Source: Bryobacterales bacterium (GTDB taxonomy: Bacteria > Acidobacteriota > Terriglobia > Bryobacterales > Bryobacteraceae). From it: a DNA stretch of 37,436 nt. Position 1 is the stretch's first letter; every line of letters begins with the position of its first letter. The translations under genes and the position numbers were made by a program. Shown here in pieces: positions 7,765-19,000 of the stretch. The stretch spans positions 1 to 37,436 of the forward strand of contig JAEUQE010000068.1 of NCBI GenBank assembly GCA_016789785.1, written 5' to 3'. The notes below the pieces were generated by a model. That model worked only from the letters and a program-made list of their open reading frames with translations, had not been told where the DNA came from and did no database searches.

Positions 7765-10700
7765 CTACCGTGCGCCCGTGCCCAATATTCTAGGCGTGTA
7801 GGCTAAGGCCGCGGTCGCGCTTCGCGTAAACTCCAGCGTGAATGTCACCGACGCGCCTGCTTGAATCGGCCCCAGTTCGCGGTACGGACTCCCCGCCGGA
7901 GCCGCCGCCGAGGTTGTACCCGAAGGTGACACCAGTGCGTACTGTGGGCTCAAGCTGTCCAACACGAATGCCACGGCGTTCTGACTATTGCCATTATTGG
8001 TGACCGTGACCGTTTGTGTAAACCGTCCTGTCACGCGGTTCAGCGCCACTAACCCTGCCGATACGCCGAAGCTCGCCGTCAGGTTCGGCGCGGTTCGCGT
8101 AATGCTCGTGAAGTTGGCCGTCACCCTGGCTGGCGCATTTAGCAGCACGCTTGTCGATGCTGCATTCGGGTTCGCCACCGGCCCTTGCCAGAACGCGAAG
8201 CTATTCAGGCTCGTTGGTGTTGCTGTTACCGGCACATTCCCGGCGTCAAAGTACTGCCCGGTGGCTGGCGTCACCGTACCATTGCCCACCACCTCCATGG
8301 TCAATTGATATTGTGCCTGGAACGTCCCGGTCAGCATCACGAGCGCGGCCCCCACGCTTAGCTGCTGGTTCATCGGCCTGCCGTTGGACCAACTCACCCA
8401 ACGCATCCGCGTCCCCGGTGCTGTGTCCTGCGCCGCCGCGATCGACAAGGGATACGACCCACTCGGCAGATTGCCGGTAAAGCCCCCAGTCCAGCTTGTT
8501 CCGTTGAATGTGAATACCACTCCCGCCGGCACCGTGATCGACACGGGCGTGAGGATCGTCACCGGCTCGGCGATGGAATTGTTGATCCCATTCGCGTCAT
8601 CAGCCGTTGTCACCTGCACCGATGGCGACCAAACGGTCGGCGCGTTGAGCGCGGCTTGATACGTCACCGTAAGCGGCACGGTTTGATTCGCCGCGATGAT
8701 ATTGCTGGTCGAACACACCACTCCGTCCGTTCCGCTGCAGGTCCATCCTGGAGCGTCAAATGCGGTTGGCGTTAAGCCGGGAATGGCACCCGCCGTCAGC
8801 GTCACAGGTCCCGTCGTGGGGTTCACGCCGATGTTCCGGACACGGTACACCACGCTCCCGCCGGTCTGGCCGCGAACGATCGGTTGCCCGCTGGTCACTC
8901 CCACCGTCAGGTCCGGCTGCGGCAACTCCGCCGTGAAGGGCGCCGTGGCGCTGTTGTTGCCCTCGAAGTTCTCGCCACCGCCCACCACCTTGGCGGTATT
9001 CGTCAGGGGCCCAAACACGCCCACCGGGAGAGCGGCATTGATCGTCACCGCCGCGCTGCCCTGGGGCGGGAGGGAGGTATTGGTATGGCAGGTAACGATA
9101 TCGCCACCCACACAGTTCCAACCGCCGCCGCTAAATCCCGCCAGACGCAAGCCGCCCGGCAACGCGTCGGTGATCGTGATGGCGCCGTTGCTGGCGGCGC
9201 TGCCCACGTTCGTTACCGTTAGCGTGAAGCTCCCTGAGCCCCCTTGGACAAAGCGGCCGGTCGCGGTCTTGCCCAGCACCAGATCGGCGCCCGCATTGGC
9301 CAGATTCATGGTCAGCGTGGCGCTATTGTTCCCGGTACTGACGTCGGGCTGGCCGGTGATCACCGTCACCCCTGTGGTGGCAGTCCGCGACGGATTATCC
9401 AGCACCTGCAATTGATAGGAGAACCGCTCCGTGCTCCCCGGCAGAATGTTATTGGCCCGGCATACGAACACGCCTGACTCGCGTTGACACTGAAGGTAAT
9501 TGGGCCTTGCCGTGGTCACGCTGTTGTCCAGCAACGTTGCCCCGCTGGGGAACTCCGCAAATCGCAGTTCCAGAGCGGTGTTTGACGTCCCACCGTTGGT
9601 AAGCGTGCCTTCCACCGTCACCGTGCCGCCGGCGATTGCAGGCCCCGTCTGCCGCAGCGTCACCCCGACGTCGGGAGCAAGGTTAATGAACCGCAGCCGT
9701 GCCGTCACGGACGCCTGCAGCAGCCCGGCCCGTGCATCCAATGTGGAGGCATAGGTGTAAAGGTTCACGGAACCAGTGAAACTGCTGGGAGGGCGGACTC
9801 CCACAATCAACATCAGTGTCTGCCCCGGCTGCAATACTCCGGGAAAGGTACACTGCGTCCGCGGATTCGCGGCCGATCCATCCGGATGCGGCCCGCAAAC
9901 CACACCGGTTGGGGCAGAAAGCATCGTCACCGGGAAGCTCCCCGCTGATAACGCCACGTCGATCGGAAAGGATGTCGCCGCGTCGCCCACGTTGCGCAGC
10001 GTCAGCAGAGCAGTTCCAATGTCCCCCGGTAGAGTACTGCGGTCCGGCACGGGGTCGAATTCCAAGCGGGCGGCCGGACCACTGATCAGCGTGACCGTAG
10101 CCGATTGGCTGAAGCTGGCAACGCCGATGTTACTCACCGTCGAGGCCGTCCCCGTAATGGTCCGCGAGGGTGGTGCTCCCGGTTCAATGATGTGCGTCAC
10201 ATACACCGGGGGTGCGGCGAACGAGGCGACTGTGGGCTCCGGATGCACACACTCAGCCTGCTGACCAGCCATCCCACACGACCAGGGCGCGGTCGCACTG
10301 ACGCTTTGCAACGTCAACCCCGCCGCTGCGGGAACTACCACCCGGATCGCGCTCCGCAGGCGCCCGGGTCCGGCGGTTGAGGCTACCAGAGACCACGTGA
10401 CTTGCTCTCCCACCCGTCGCGGCACCAATATGCCAGTGGCCAAGTGCGCGTTTAGGATCAACTGCGGAACGGGTTCCGTCCGCGTTTGGACGGGCAAAGT
10501 CAGCATCCCCGTATTGTTCGATGCGTTCTGATCATCCGGATGACTGACCGTCGCCCCAATCGTCACCTCCGCGGGCGCATCGCCAGCCGGCGTGATGTCC
10601 AACTGCAACGGATTACTCGCCGCCAGCGCTCCCGGTCCGAACAGCGAATTATAGACACAAGCGTATTGTGCTGCTTGCACCGTACAGACCCAGCCATTCT

Positions 10701-13083
10701 GGCGCACCGCGTTCACGGCGACGAAACTGGGCAGCGTGAACTGTAGTTGCGCGCTGCTGCCATCGGCCAAGACATCGCCGGAGTAGTTCGTTCGCAAGGA
10801 CACCGTGACCGGCTCGGTGCGATAGGCGATGGCCAGGTTGGCCTGTACGCTTACCGTCCAATCGCCACCTTGGCGTACGGGCACCGTGACGCTGGCCGCA
10901 TTGTTGTCCGTGAATGTTTCGCCCTGGATCTCCGCGACCGCCGAGGCGGTGACCGAACCATTGATGGACTGGTCCAACTCGACGGTCATCGCTAACGCCG
11001 GAGACTGCCCATCCACCGCAATCGGCGTTGAGTTACTGCAACTGTAGTTCTGCTGGCCGGAACACACCCAACCTTCTCCCGACCCCAGCAAAAGCCTCAC
11101 CCCTTGAGGCAACACGCCTCGAACGAAATATTCGCCGCTGGTTGCGCTGTAGCCGATGTTCGTGACGCGGGCGGTCAATTGACCGCGCCTCCCGCGGACA
11201 AACTGAGCGGTGGCGGCCAGACTTAGGATCAGGTCCGGCGTGCCGCCGACGTTCGCCGTAACCGACGACTCGTTGCCCCCCGTCTCGACGCTGGGGCGCA
11301 CATCGCCGCCCCCCGAAACCCGAGCCCTGTTTGTCACCACCTTCGGCGCCCCACGAACCACCCGCGTCGTAATGGGCTGGCTGGCCGTCCCATTTACGGA
11401 GATTGTGCCATTCACACTGCAATTCACCGTGGTGGCACTTACGAGTTGGCAAGCTGGTGGCAGGGGCGTGACAAACTCCATCCCGCTCGACACGACGTCC
11501 TCAATGACGATACCGCCCAGCGAAGTGTTCAAGCCCACGTTGCTCACCACTAACGACCAGATTTGCGTCTGGCCCACCACCACCGCGCCCGACTGCAGCG
11601 TCTTGCGGATAACCAGGTCAGGCCCGCCCGTCAACTGCAATCGCAACGCCTGTGAGTAGGCGGTAGGGGTCTCACTGGATGTCGTGTTTACCGTGACGAG
11701 GAGTTCCGCTGGCCCACCCGCCGGGATCTGCCCACCGCCCGAAATCGCCGGGCTGGTAACCCGGCTCCCCAACCCGCTGCGCGTGCACACGGCGCGCCGG
11801 CTGGTTGGCAGGCTACAGTTCCAACCGTCGCCTTTGGGCGCTTCCGCAAAGTCGAAGCCTGCAAGGATTTCGGCGGAGATGTTCGAGGCACTCAGGCCCC
11901 CACTATTGATTACCGCCACCGAGATGTTCACCGGGCCGCCGGCGAAGAACGGCTCCGGAGCAGCCGTCAGGTTCACCGGGCGGATCACAGGTTGTTCCGC
12001 GCTGATGGAGAGAGATTCGGAGAAGAATACCGCGATTCCGGGGTTGAAACCGCCGCCGGTGAGATCGCCCCGCAACGTCACGGTACTGTTCGCGTCAGGG
12101 GCTACCGCCAACTGCCAGGTAAGCGCTGGCGACGAGCCACCCTGCGGCGAAATCACCGTCGTATTGGTGCAATCGACTCGCGTGGCGGTGCTCGCCGAGC
12201 AGTTCCAGGCCGTAGCGGTTTGCGGTTGAATGATCCGGAAGAGCGTCAATCCCGGTGGCAGTGTCGATGTCACCCGGTACGCGGCTGTCGTGGGGCCCGA
12301 ACCAAGGTTCGTGACACGAACGGCGAAGTCGGCCAGTCCCCCGCGCACCGTTGGCGGAGGACTGACTAGCTCTCCAAAAATTCGCAGGGATGGCGCAAGC
12401 GGTGCCTGCCGCCGAACCGGCGGTGCGGCGTACATGCGCTCGCCAGGAGGAGCTTCCTTCGCGACGTGTTTTTCGGTCTCGGTTTCCAACACCAGTTGCC
12501 AGGCACCCACCGCCGGCATCCCACGCCGGCTCTCCACGAACAAGCGCCACTCGCCATTGGCGATCGCCCCGCGGAAGACGCTTTCCAGTGTTGCCTGTCC
12601 CAACGGTGCGGCAAAATGGCGGTCGGCTTCCGCGGAATGTGCCGCCAGGGGCGACCCCTTCGCGCGGCTGCCTGGCTGGAAACTCCCGCTTCGGGCGAAG
12701 CCCGAGTCTGGCGGCGGCGACCCCGCATCATCCGCAATCGTCAATGTCGCGTGTTGCGCGGTCCCGGCGCCATCCCAAATCTGCAATTGCCGGCCGTCGG
12801 GCGATTGCAGGGTCAGTGTCAGTTCACCCGGCAGGGATTCCGCCACTTCGGAAAGTTCTACCTTCAGGCGCCGCACGTAGCCCGGCTCGCCCTGCACCAG
12901 CACCGGCAGGTACCCTAAGGTGCTTTTCGCCGAGCCCGTCCGCCCAAACCCCAAATCAACCGCGGTACCCTCTCCCCGGCAGGTGATCCTGGCTGGCTGC
13001 TTTTGACACTCCCCGAATACCGCCATGGGCAGCCCCCACGCCAAAAGCAGCGCAGTCAGTATGTTCCTTCTGATCGTCAGCAC
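7765..13083 (-). CDS. Giant secreted protein with proprotein-convertase-P-like domain, about ten DUF11-type repeats and an InlB-like C-terminal part
   Basis: The 1772-residue protein starts at GTG with GGAGG about 9 nt upstream. A signal peptide precedes residue ~25. Residues ~50-205 resemble a proprotein-convertase P domain ('LPGELTLTLQSPDGRQLQIWDGAG', 'GEWRLFVES'). About ten Ig-like DUF11/CARDB repeats of roughly 115-130 residues follow, each with a 'VTNxG' strand and most with a paired Trp-Cys ... Cys element ('GWNC...C'). Residues ~1500-1640 look like a divergent InlB B-repeat/high-molecular-weight Bacterial_repeat ('GNGTVTPATGQYFDAGNVPVTATPT'). No membrane anchor or sorting tag closes the protein. 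It is likely an extracellular adhesin or surface scaffold; ligand unknown. Confidence 0.85.
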   Translation of the reverse strand: MLTIRRNILTALLLAWGLPMAVFGECQKQPARITCRGEGTAVDLGFGRTGSAKSTLGYLPVLVQGEPGYVRRLKVELSEVAESLPGELTLTLQSPDGRQLQIWDGAGTAQHATLTIADDAGSPPPDSGFARSGSFQPGSRAKGSPLAAHSAEADRHFAAPLGQATLESVFRGAIANGEWRLFVESRRGMPAVGAWQLVLETETEKHVAKEAPPGERMYAAPPVRRQAPLAPSLRIFGELVSPPPTVRGGLADFAVRVTNLGSGPTTAAYRVTSTLPPGLTLFRIIQPQTATAWNCSASTATRVDCTNTTVISPQGGSSPALTWQLAVAPDANSTVTLRGDLTGGGFNPGIAVFFSESLSISAEQPVIRPVNLTAAPEPFFAGGPVNISVAVINSGGLSASNISAEILAGFDFAEAPKGDGWNCSLPTSRRAVCTRSGLGSRVTSPAISGGGQIPAGGPAELLVTVNTTSSETPTAYSQALRLQLTGGPDLVIRKTLQSGAVVVGQTQIWSLVVSNVGLNTSLGGIVIEDVVSSGMEFVTPLPPACQLVSATTVNCSVNGTISVNGTASQPITTRVVRGAPKVVTNRARVSGGGDVRPSVETGGNESSVTANVGGTPDLILSLAATAQFVRGRRGQLTARVTNIGYSATSGEYFVRGVLPQGVRLLLGSGEGWVCSGQQNYSCSNSTPIAVDGQSPALAMTVELDQSINGSVTASAVAEIQGETFTDNNAASVTVPVRQGGDWTVSVQANLAIAYRTEPVTVSLRTNYSGDVLADGSSAQLQFTLPSFVAVNAVRQNGWVCTVQAAQYACVYNSLFGPGALAASNPLQLDITPAGDAPAEVTIGATVSHPDDQNASNNTGMLTLPVQTRTEPVPQLILNAHLATGILVPRRVGEQVTWSLVASTAGPGRLRSAIRVVVPAAAGLTLQSVSATAPWSCGMAGQQAECVHPEPTVASFAAPPVYVTHIIEPGAPPSRTITGTASTVSNIGVASFSQSATVTLISGPAARLEFDPVPDRSTLPGDIGTALLTLRNVGDAATSFPIDVALSAGSFPVTMLSAPTGVVCGPHPDGSAANPRTQCTFPGVLQPGQTLMLIVGVRPPSSFTGSVNLYTYASTLDARAGLLQASVTARLRFINLAPDVGVTLRQTGPAIAGGTVTVEGTLTNGGTSNTALELRFAEFPSGATLLDNSVTTARPNYLQCQRESGVFVCRANNILPGSTERFSYQLQVLDNPSRTATTGVTVITGQPDVSTGNNSATLTMNLANAGADLVLGKTATGRFVQGGSGSFTLTVTNVGSAASNGAITITDALPGGLRLAGFSGGGWNCVGGDIVTCHTNTSLPPQGSAAVTINAALPVGVFGPLTNTAKVVGGGENFEGNNSATAPFTAELPQPDLTVGVTSGQPIVRGQTGGSVVYRVRNIGVNPTTGPVTLTAGAIPGLTPTAFDAPGWTCSGTDGVVCSTSNIIAANQTVPLTVTYQAALNAPTVWSPSVQVTTADDANGINNSIAEPVTILTPVSITVPAGVVFTFNGTSWTGGFTGNLPSGSYPLSIAAAQDTAPGTRMRWVSWSNGRPMNQQLSVGAALVMLTGTFQAQYQLTMEVVGNGTVTPATGQYFDAGNVPVTATPTSLNSFAFWQGPVANPNAASTSVLLNAPARVTANFTSITRTAPNLTASFGVSAGLVALNRVTGRFTQTVTVTNNGNSQNAVAFVLDSLSPQYALVSPSGTTSAAAPAGSPYRELGPIQAGASVTFTLEFTRSATAALAYTPRILGTGAR

Positions 13084-13105
13084 GCCCCAAATCCTCCGGC
13101 CGTTC

Positions 13106-13141
13106 GTTTCGTCCCAGGGAACCTGCCGTCCAGGACGAAAC
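13106..13141 (-). promoter_or_regulatory. Perfect 9-bp inverted repeat at the probable promoter of the giant DUF11 gene
   Basis: GTTTCGTCC at 13106-13114 and GGACGAAAC at 13133-13141 are exact inverted repeats with an 18-nt gap, about 25-58 nt before the start codon. On the minus strand a -10-like TATAGT overlaps the outer edge of the upstream arm, so the repeat would sit at the transcription start. It could be an operator or a 5'-UTR hairpin. No known operator consensus is recognised. Confidence 0.4.
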
Positions 13142-13270
13142 TATAATCCGGCCAACCCTTCTTCCGGACAACTGATCGCTGTCTGAAATCTCATGTAACT
13201 GCGCAACGGATTGTAGGGAAAGACGTTACTCCCGCGTATGACCGGGCGCTGGCTGCCCGTTTTGGGGAGT

Positions 13271-15469
13271 CTAACGCGACGAAGACCAGTTTCGGGAGAA
13301 CAGCCCGGAGGCTCGTGCCAGAACGAGGTTGCTACCAATCCGGTCCACCTTGGTGAAGTACACCGCGGTTTCATCCGGGGCGATCGCTAACCCGCCATCG
13401 AAGAACGAGGGCATCCCTGGCAGATCGAGGACGTGCCGGGTCGTGCGGGTTTGGAAGCTGTAGAGGTGAAGGCTGGTCGTGGTCTTTTCACCCGGGAGTA
13501 CATGGTAGATCCCACTCGCGCCGATCGCCCAGTGCCCTGGCATCCGGCTGTCCAGGCTCAACAAGCGCTCCCCGGCTCCCGGCAGTGCCCCTTTGAGGGA
13601 AAGCGAGAGAAGGCCGACGCCGCCCGGCTGCTGGCGGGTGAAGTACAGCGTCGCGCCATCCCGCGATAGTTTGGGACTGCCGCCGCCACCTTTCGTGACC
13701 TGCTGTGCCGCGCCTCCACCGGCGGGCTGCCGCCAGATTTCGGGGACGCCACTGCGGTTCGACACAAAGTACAGGATTTGACCGTCGGGAGCCCAGGCGG
13801 GTGTCGCTTCGTGCGACTCCGGCGGGGTGAGCACGACCGGCGTCCCGCCCGACGATGGTATGACGTAGATGTCCGCCTTGCCGGTGGGCCGCGAATCGAA
13901 GGCGATGTACCTGCCATCCGGGGACCATCTGGCCGAACCGGTGGAAGGCCCGTCCATCGACGTCAGCCGGCGTTCATTCTCTCCGCTGCTTTGCACAACC
14001 CAGATCTCGTCCGATCCGGTGCGCGCGCTGCGGAAGGCCAGCAGCTTCCCATCCGGAGATACGCTCGGATCCATGTCCTGCGTAACGGCGGTGGTGACGG
14101 GTTGCGGTGTTGCGGTGCCGCTCAAGCCGATCCGGTAAATGTTCTTGTCCTCAAACGTCTGCACGAACAGAAGCGCCTGCCCGTCCCGCGAGAGTGCCGG
14201 TCCTCCCGCATCGATCACGGCGGGTGTGATGCGGCTTGGGGGAGTGCCGTCAAGGAAGAACTCCCAGAGTTGACGGAAGGCTCCGGCTCGACGGGTCGAA
14301 ACCAACAACGATTTGCCATTGTTGCGCCAGACCACTCCCGAGATGCTCCGGTTATCGGCCGTGAGGCGGCGCGCCGGACGCGGCGTTCCCGGACCACCAT
14401 CCCATCGCAGGATATAAACGTCCTCGATCCCAGGAGACATGCTCCTGCGAAAGGCGATCTCCCTGCCATCGGGAGAGAACACCGGCTCTGTGTCGCCTTC
14501 CTTGGCTTCGGGCGGAGCGGGCGCGAGGAACCGCAAGTTCCCCGTCTTCGCATCGATCAGCACGAGCCGCGAAGGCTCGGACGCCCGGCTTCTGGCCGAC
14601 GAAATCAGCCACTTTCCATCGCGGCCCCAATCCAGCCGCGGACGGTCATGATCGCCGATCGGAATATGAGCGAGCACCTTCTCTTCACTGCTGAGCAGAG
14701 GCCGGATCACCACGGCGGTCTGGTTCGGCGCGGTTCGCCTGAGGAAGGCGATCCGAGCGCCGTCCGGAGACCACACCGGCCAGGTTTCCGGTTCTTCTCT
14801 CGTTGTGAAGCGGACCGGAGTTGCCGAATCGAGACTCTGAAGCCAGATGTCCCGATTGGTTCCGTCCGGGCCATCCCAATCGAACGCCGCGCTTTTGCTG
14901 TCTGGTGAGAAGGAGGGATGTTCCACCCTCGACGCCAGGTTGGTAAAGGGTCTGCTTTCCTTTATGAAATCCAGCAAAGCGGGCTCGCGGGTTGACAGTG
15001 CCTGTACGGCCAGACCAACACAGGAGATCGCAGCGGCGACTGCGGCCCATCGCAGCCACCCCCGCTTCGGCGCCGCATGCGCGGTTTCCGGTTCGGCCGG
15101 GATGCGAGTGCCGGCCTCAACTGGTTTCGCCGGAGGCTCATCGGCCGGCGGATCGATCACTTGCACGGGCGCGATAAACCGGTAGCCCGTGCGCGGGATG
15201 GTTTCGATGTAGTGTGGCGTGTCGGCAGTGTCATTGAGGACGCGCCGCAAGCGATTGACTGCCGTATTGAGCCCGACTTCGAATTGGACGTGCGTTCCCG
15301 AAGGCCAAAGCGTCTCGCGCAGCTTGTCGCGTTCCACAATCTCGCCGGGTTTCGCCAACAGCATGCGCAGGATCATCGCTGGTTGGGGAGACAGGTGGAC
15401 CACATGCGAATCCCTCGTCAGTTCGAGTCCTTCGGTGTTGAATAGGTATGGTCCGAAACGCAGTTTCAT
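13271..15469 (-). CDS. CadC-like transmembrane transcriptional regulator with TolB/PD40 beta-propeller
   Basis: The 732-residue protein begins with an OmpR/PhoB-type winged helix (residues ~1-105: 'LSPQPAMILRMLLAKPGEIVERDKL', 'YIETIPRTGYRFIAPV'). A Pro/Glu-rich linker leads to one transmembrane helix near residue 140 ('RWAAVAAAISCVGLAVQAL'). The rest is a propeller of PD40/TolB repeats with recurring 'FSPDGxxIAF' units (at least seven). The topology places DNA-binding in the cytoplasm and the propeller in the periplasm, as in CadC-type one-component regulators; the architecture is abundant in Acidobacteria. It lies upstream of, and on the same strand as, the DUF11 gene (187 bp apart), making that gene a candidate target. 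The sensed ligand is unknown. Confidence 0.88.
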   Translation of the reverse strand: MKLRFGPYLFNTEGLELTRDSHVVHLSPQPAMILRMLLAKPGEIVERDKLRETLWPSGTHVQFEVGLNTAVNRLRRVLNDTADTPHYIETIPRTGYRFIAPVQVIDPPADEPPAKPVEAGTRIPAEPETAHAAPKRGWLRWAAVAAAISCVGLAVQALSTREPALLDFIKESRPFTNLASRVEHPSFSPDSKSAAFDWDGPDGTNRDIWLQSLDSATPVRFTTREEPETWPVWSPDGARIAFLRRTAPNQTAVVIRPLLSSEEKVLAHIPIGDHDRPRLDWGRDGKWLISSARSRASEPSRLVLIDAKTGNLRFLAPAPPEAKEGDTEPVFSPDGREIAFRRSMSPGIEDVYILRWDGGPGTPRPARRLTADNRSISGVVWRNNGKSLLVSTRRAGAFRQLWEFFLDGTPPSRITPAVIDAGGPALSRDGQALLFVQTFEDKNIYRIGLSGTATPQPVTTAVTQDMDPSVSPDGKLLAFRSARTGSDEIWVVQSSGENERRLTSMDGPSTGSARWSPDGRYIAFDSRPTGKADIYVIPSSGGTPVVLTPPESHEATPAWAPDGQILYFVSNRSGVPEIWRQPAGGGAAQQVTKGGGGSPKLSRDGATLYFTRQQPGGVGLLSLSLKGALPGAGERLLSLDSRMPGHWAIGASGIYHVLPGEKTTTSLHLYSFQTRTTRHVLDLPGMPSFFDGGLAIAPDETAVYFTKVDRIGSNLVLARASGLFSRNWSSSR

Positions 15470-15662
15470 ACGCCGATGGCCACATAGGCAACAGACGTTG
15501 CCCTAGCGGCAGTCCTGCGCGGATTGGGTTGACCGCCGTCGTGCACGACACAATCCGTTCGCCCAGTCTTCGCCGAAGACCTGCCTGCTATTTTCGCACA
15601 AGATACGAACCGGGTTACGGAGGGCTTTGGGGTCCAGTGGCTGATCACGCAGAACGGATTGT

Positions 15663-16022
15663 TCAGCGAAGCAGTTTCTCCTTCAACATCCCGAAATCGA
15701 TGGGCTTGGTGAGATAGTCGTCACAGCCGTACTCCCACGCACGGCGCTGATACTCAGCATCACCGTATGCGGTGATCATGAAGACCTTCAAGTGCCGGTG
15801 CTTCGACTTCACCGTCTTCAGAAGGTCGAGACCGTTCATGCCCGGCATATTGATATCGGAAAGAATGAGAACATCTTCTTCGTGGGTTTCGAGAAACTCG
15901 AGCGCTTCCTGGGCGGAGAGTGCGAAGTAGAACTCGATCTCTCCCGACCGGATTTCCTTCCGGAATCGCTGTTCAAACAGGAGGCGAACATCCGCCTCAT
16001 CGTCAACCACCATCACTTTCAA
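15663..16022 (-). CDS. Stand-alone CheY-like response regulator receiver
   Basis: This 119-residue protein is a complete single receiver domain: acidic Asp7-Asp8, phospho-acceptor Asp56 ('SDINMPG'), switch Thr84 ('MITAYGD') and Lys106 ('LTKPID'). There is no output domain. The start is TTG at 16022, supported by AGGGGAG 9 nt upstream; it overlaps the kinase stop by 4 nt (TTGA), which implies translational coupling. ATG at codon 4 is a less likely start. It is the last gene of the signalling operon and presumably accepts phosphate from the kinase to act by protein-protein contact or as a phosphorelay shuttle. Confidence 0.93.
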   Translation of the reverse strand: MKVMVVDDEADVRLLFEQRFRKEIRSGEIEFYFALSAQEALEFLETHEEDVLILSDINMPGMNGLDLLKTVKSKHRHLKVFMITAYGDAEYQRRAWEYGCDDYLTKPIDFGMLKEKLLR

Positions 16023-19000
16023 GCGGCAATTCTCCCCTGGCGCGGCAGGCGCACAATGAATTCCGTGAACTGGCCGGGCTCTGTTTCCACTTCAAGCTGC
16101 CCGCGGTGCTGCTGAACCACAATGTCGTGGCTGATGGACAGGCCCAACCCCGTGCCCTGCCCGGTCGGCTTTGTGGTGAAGAACGGATTAAAGATCTTTT
16201 CGCGCACGTCCTGAGGAATCCCCATGCCGTTGTCGCGGATTCTCACTTCGATGGCATCGCCAAGATTGACGGTGCGAATCTGAAGCGTCGGCGAATAGCC
16301 CGTTCCGGCTCGCTTCGCCTTGTCGTGCGCGGCGTAGCAGGCGTTGTTCAGGATGTTGAGGAAGACGCGGCTGAGATCCTGCGGAACCGCATCCACCTTG
16401 CCGAGGTCGGGTGCAAACTGGCGCTGGATCGTGATGTTGAACGTGGAGTCCTGAGCCCGCATGCCGTGGTAGGCGAGGTTGGTGTACTCGTCAAGCATGC
16501 CGTTGATATCGGTGGGCTGGCGCTCTCCGGCCTGGCCACGTGAATGCAGAAGCATGCTTTTGACGATGCCGTCGGCGCGGCGTCCATGTTCGTTGATCTT
16601 CTTCGCGTTGCCGGCGAGATCGGAGAGAAGGGCGTTGATATTCTCCATGTCGGGCGCGGCGCCGGATTTCAGCTTTTCCATCTCCTCGCGAAGATCGGAA
16701 GTAAGCTCCACGGAGAGGTCCGCGAAGTTATTCACGAAGTTCAAAGGGTTCTTGATTTCGTGGGCGATGCCGGCGGTAAGTGCGCCGAGCGAGGCGAGTT
16801 TCTCCTGCACCACTAACTGTTCCTGCGCCGATTTCAGGTGCTGGTAGGCATCGGCGTTATCGATTGCGATGGACGTGTAGGCGGCAAGGTTTTCAAGCAG
16901 GTTGAGGTGGTAGTCCGTGTAGGCCTTCTTCTCAAAGCTCTGCACGGTGATGATGCCCAGCACACGGTTCTTGGCGATCAGCGGCAGGTAGAGCAGCGAC
17001 TGCGGGGGCTGCGACTCGCTGCCATCTTCCAACTTGTAGCCCTGCAACCTCTGGTAGTTCGGAATGTACCGGCTGGACTCCGTGTCAACGTCGTTCACCA
17101 CAACCGGCTTGCGATTTTCGATACACCATACGGGGAATTGGTTCTTGTCCCGGGTGTCGCGGCGATAGGGTTCGTAGCGCTTTCCCTTCTCAAACGCCAG
17201 CCGGTACTCGATGGCGTGCTCTTCGGGAAGATAGATGCCGACACCGAAAATCGTCGCGTCCATGAGCTGATTCACGTTTGTGTACAACTTGGCGAAGATC
17301 GTATCCATGTCGAGCGAGGAGGTGATCTCCTTGCCGATCTCACTCAGCAGCTCGATGTTGCGTTTGCGTTCGAGCTCAGACTGAATCATGCGGGCTTCGG
17401 ACGTGGCACGTTCCTTTGCAAGGAGCCGTCGGCGCTGGAGACGGTCTCCTGCGAAGATCGCACCGAGGATCAGGAGAACGTAGGAGCCGTAAGCCCACCA
17501 GGTTCGATACCAGGGAGCGAGGACGAAAAAGCGGTATTCCGCCCCTTCCGCACTCTCCTGAAGCAGAGAGTTGCGAGCCTTCACCCGGAAGCGGTAGTCG
17601 CCGGGCGGAAGGTTCGTGTAGTCACGGCGCGTTTCCGAGGTCCAAGCCGACCATTCGTGATCGAATCCTTCGAGCATGCTGCGGAACTGGTTCTTGGATG
17701 GGTCCTCGAAGCTCGCAGCGGCATATTCGAAACGGAGCGCGTTGCCCGCGTAGGGGATGGCGGGTGCTTGTGTTGCCGCGGCGCCGCCACCTCCGGCATA
17801 GAGAGTCGTCTTCTCGGTTTCGCCGGAAGTAACCCGCCGGATCAACGTGGGAAACCCCGCGGCAGCCGGCGGTTGGATGCGGGGATCATAACGAAAAACG
17901 CGGTCCTGACTGCCGATCCAAAGGATTCCATCGGTGTCGAGATGGATCCACTTGCCCGCGCCATCGGTCAACCGCTGGAGCCGCCGGACATCGGCTTTGT
18001 AGGAGCCGTCGCTCTGGCGCTGCAGCAGGATGGGCCGCACCCCGAGGTTGGTCCAGAGGTTGCCTGCGCCGTCGGCGACGATATTGAGTTCCTCGGCGGA
18101 GCCACCGGTAGGAAGGGAGCCAAAGATCTTCGATTCGACGAAACGGCGGGAAGTGGGGTCGAACTCGCGCACCCCCTTCTGGCTGACGAACACAAGGCGG
18201 CCGGCGGCCCAGTTGACGCTGAAGCCGCCATCATAGGGGAGGCCATCGGCTTGGCCGAACCGCTCCATTTTCGGATTTTCCAAAGAGTCACCGGAGAACT
18301 GGACGCGTACGACGCCCTGGGATTGGGTGCCCATCCAGAGGACTCCCGGTTCCGTTTCGACGATGGAACGGACGATAGGAGTGGCCGCGCGGATCCCTTC
18401 GTAGACCCAGTTGCCGGGAGCAACCTCGCGGATGGAAGCGAGTCCGAGACTGGTGCCGAGCCACACGCGATCGGCATGTACCCTGGACTGTTGAAGTGTG
18501 AAGACATTGAGGCCGCGCACAACAGGAATGGCCTCCTTGAGGCTCGATCCCCGGAGTTGCAGCACCGACGCGGACGCACCCCCGGCCATGAGAAGGCTAT
18601 CGCCGCGGGAAAGCAACCCGAAAATGGAGTGCACTTCGGTGCCCGCCACCGTGCGGAACTCGCCCGCACCCGCGCCGAGAAACAGCACCCCTCGCAGCGT
18701 GGCCACATACAAGGCGCCAAGGTGCTCCTTGATCTCGTTAACCGCGGCGAAATCCGGGTACTGCGTGAACGGAGAGACCGTCTCCACTTTGGCGATACCG
18801 TTCTGGAGGCCGAGCCACACAGACCCTGCCTTGTCGACATAAGCCGTGATCGCTCCATCCGAAGGTACGCCAGCGGCGCGATCAATGTAATGGCGGATCC
18901 GGCCATTGCGCTCCAGGACGAAAAAGCCGGCGAAGCGAGTGGCGATGCCGACCGCGCCGTCGGGCAGCATGACGCCGCGCGCAATCCCGAGTTTGACCAG

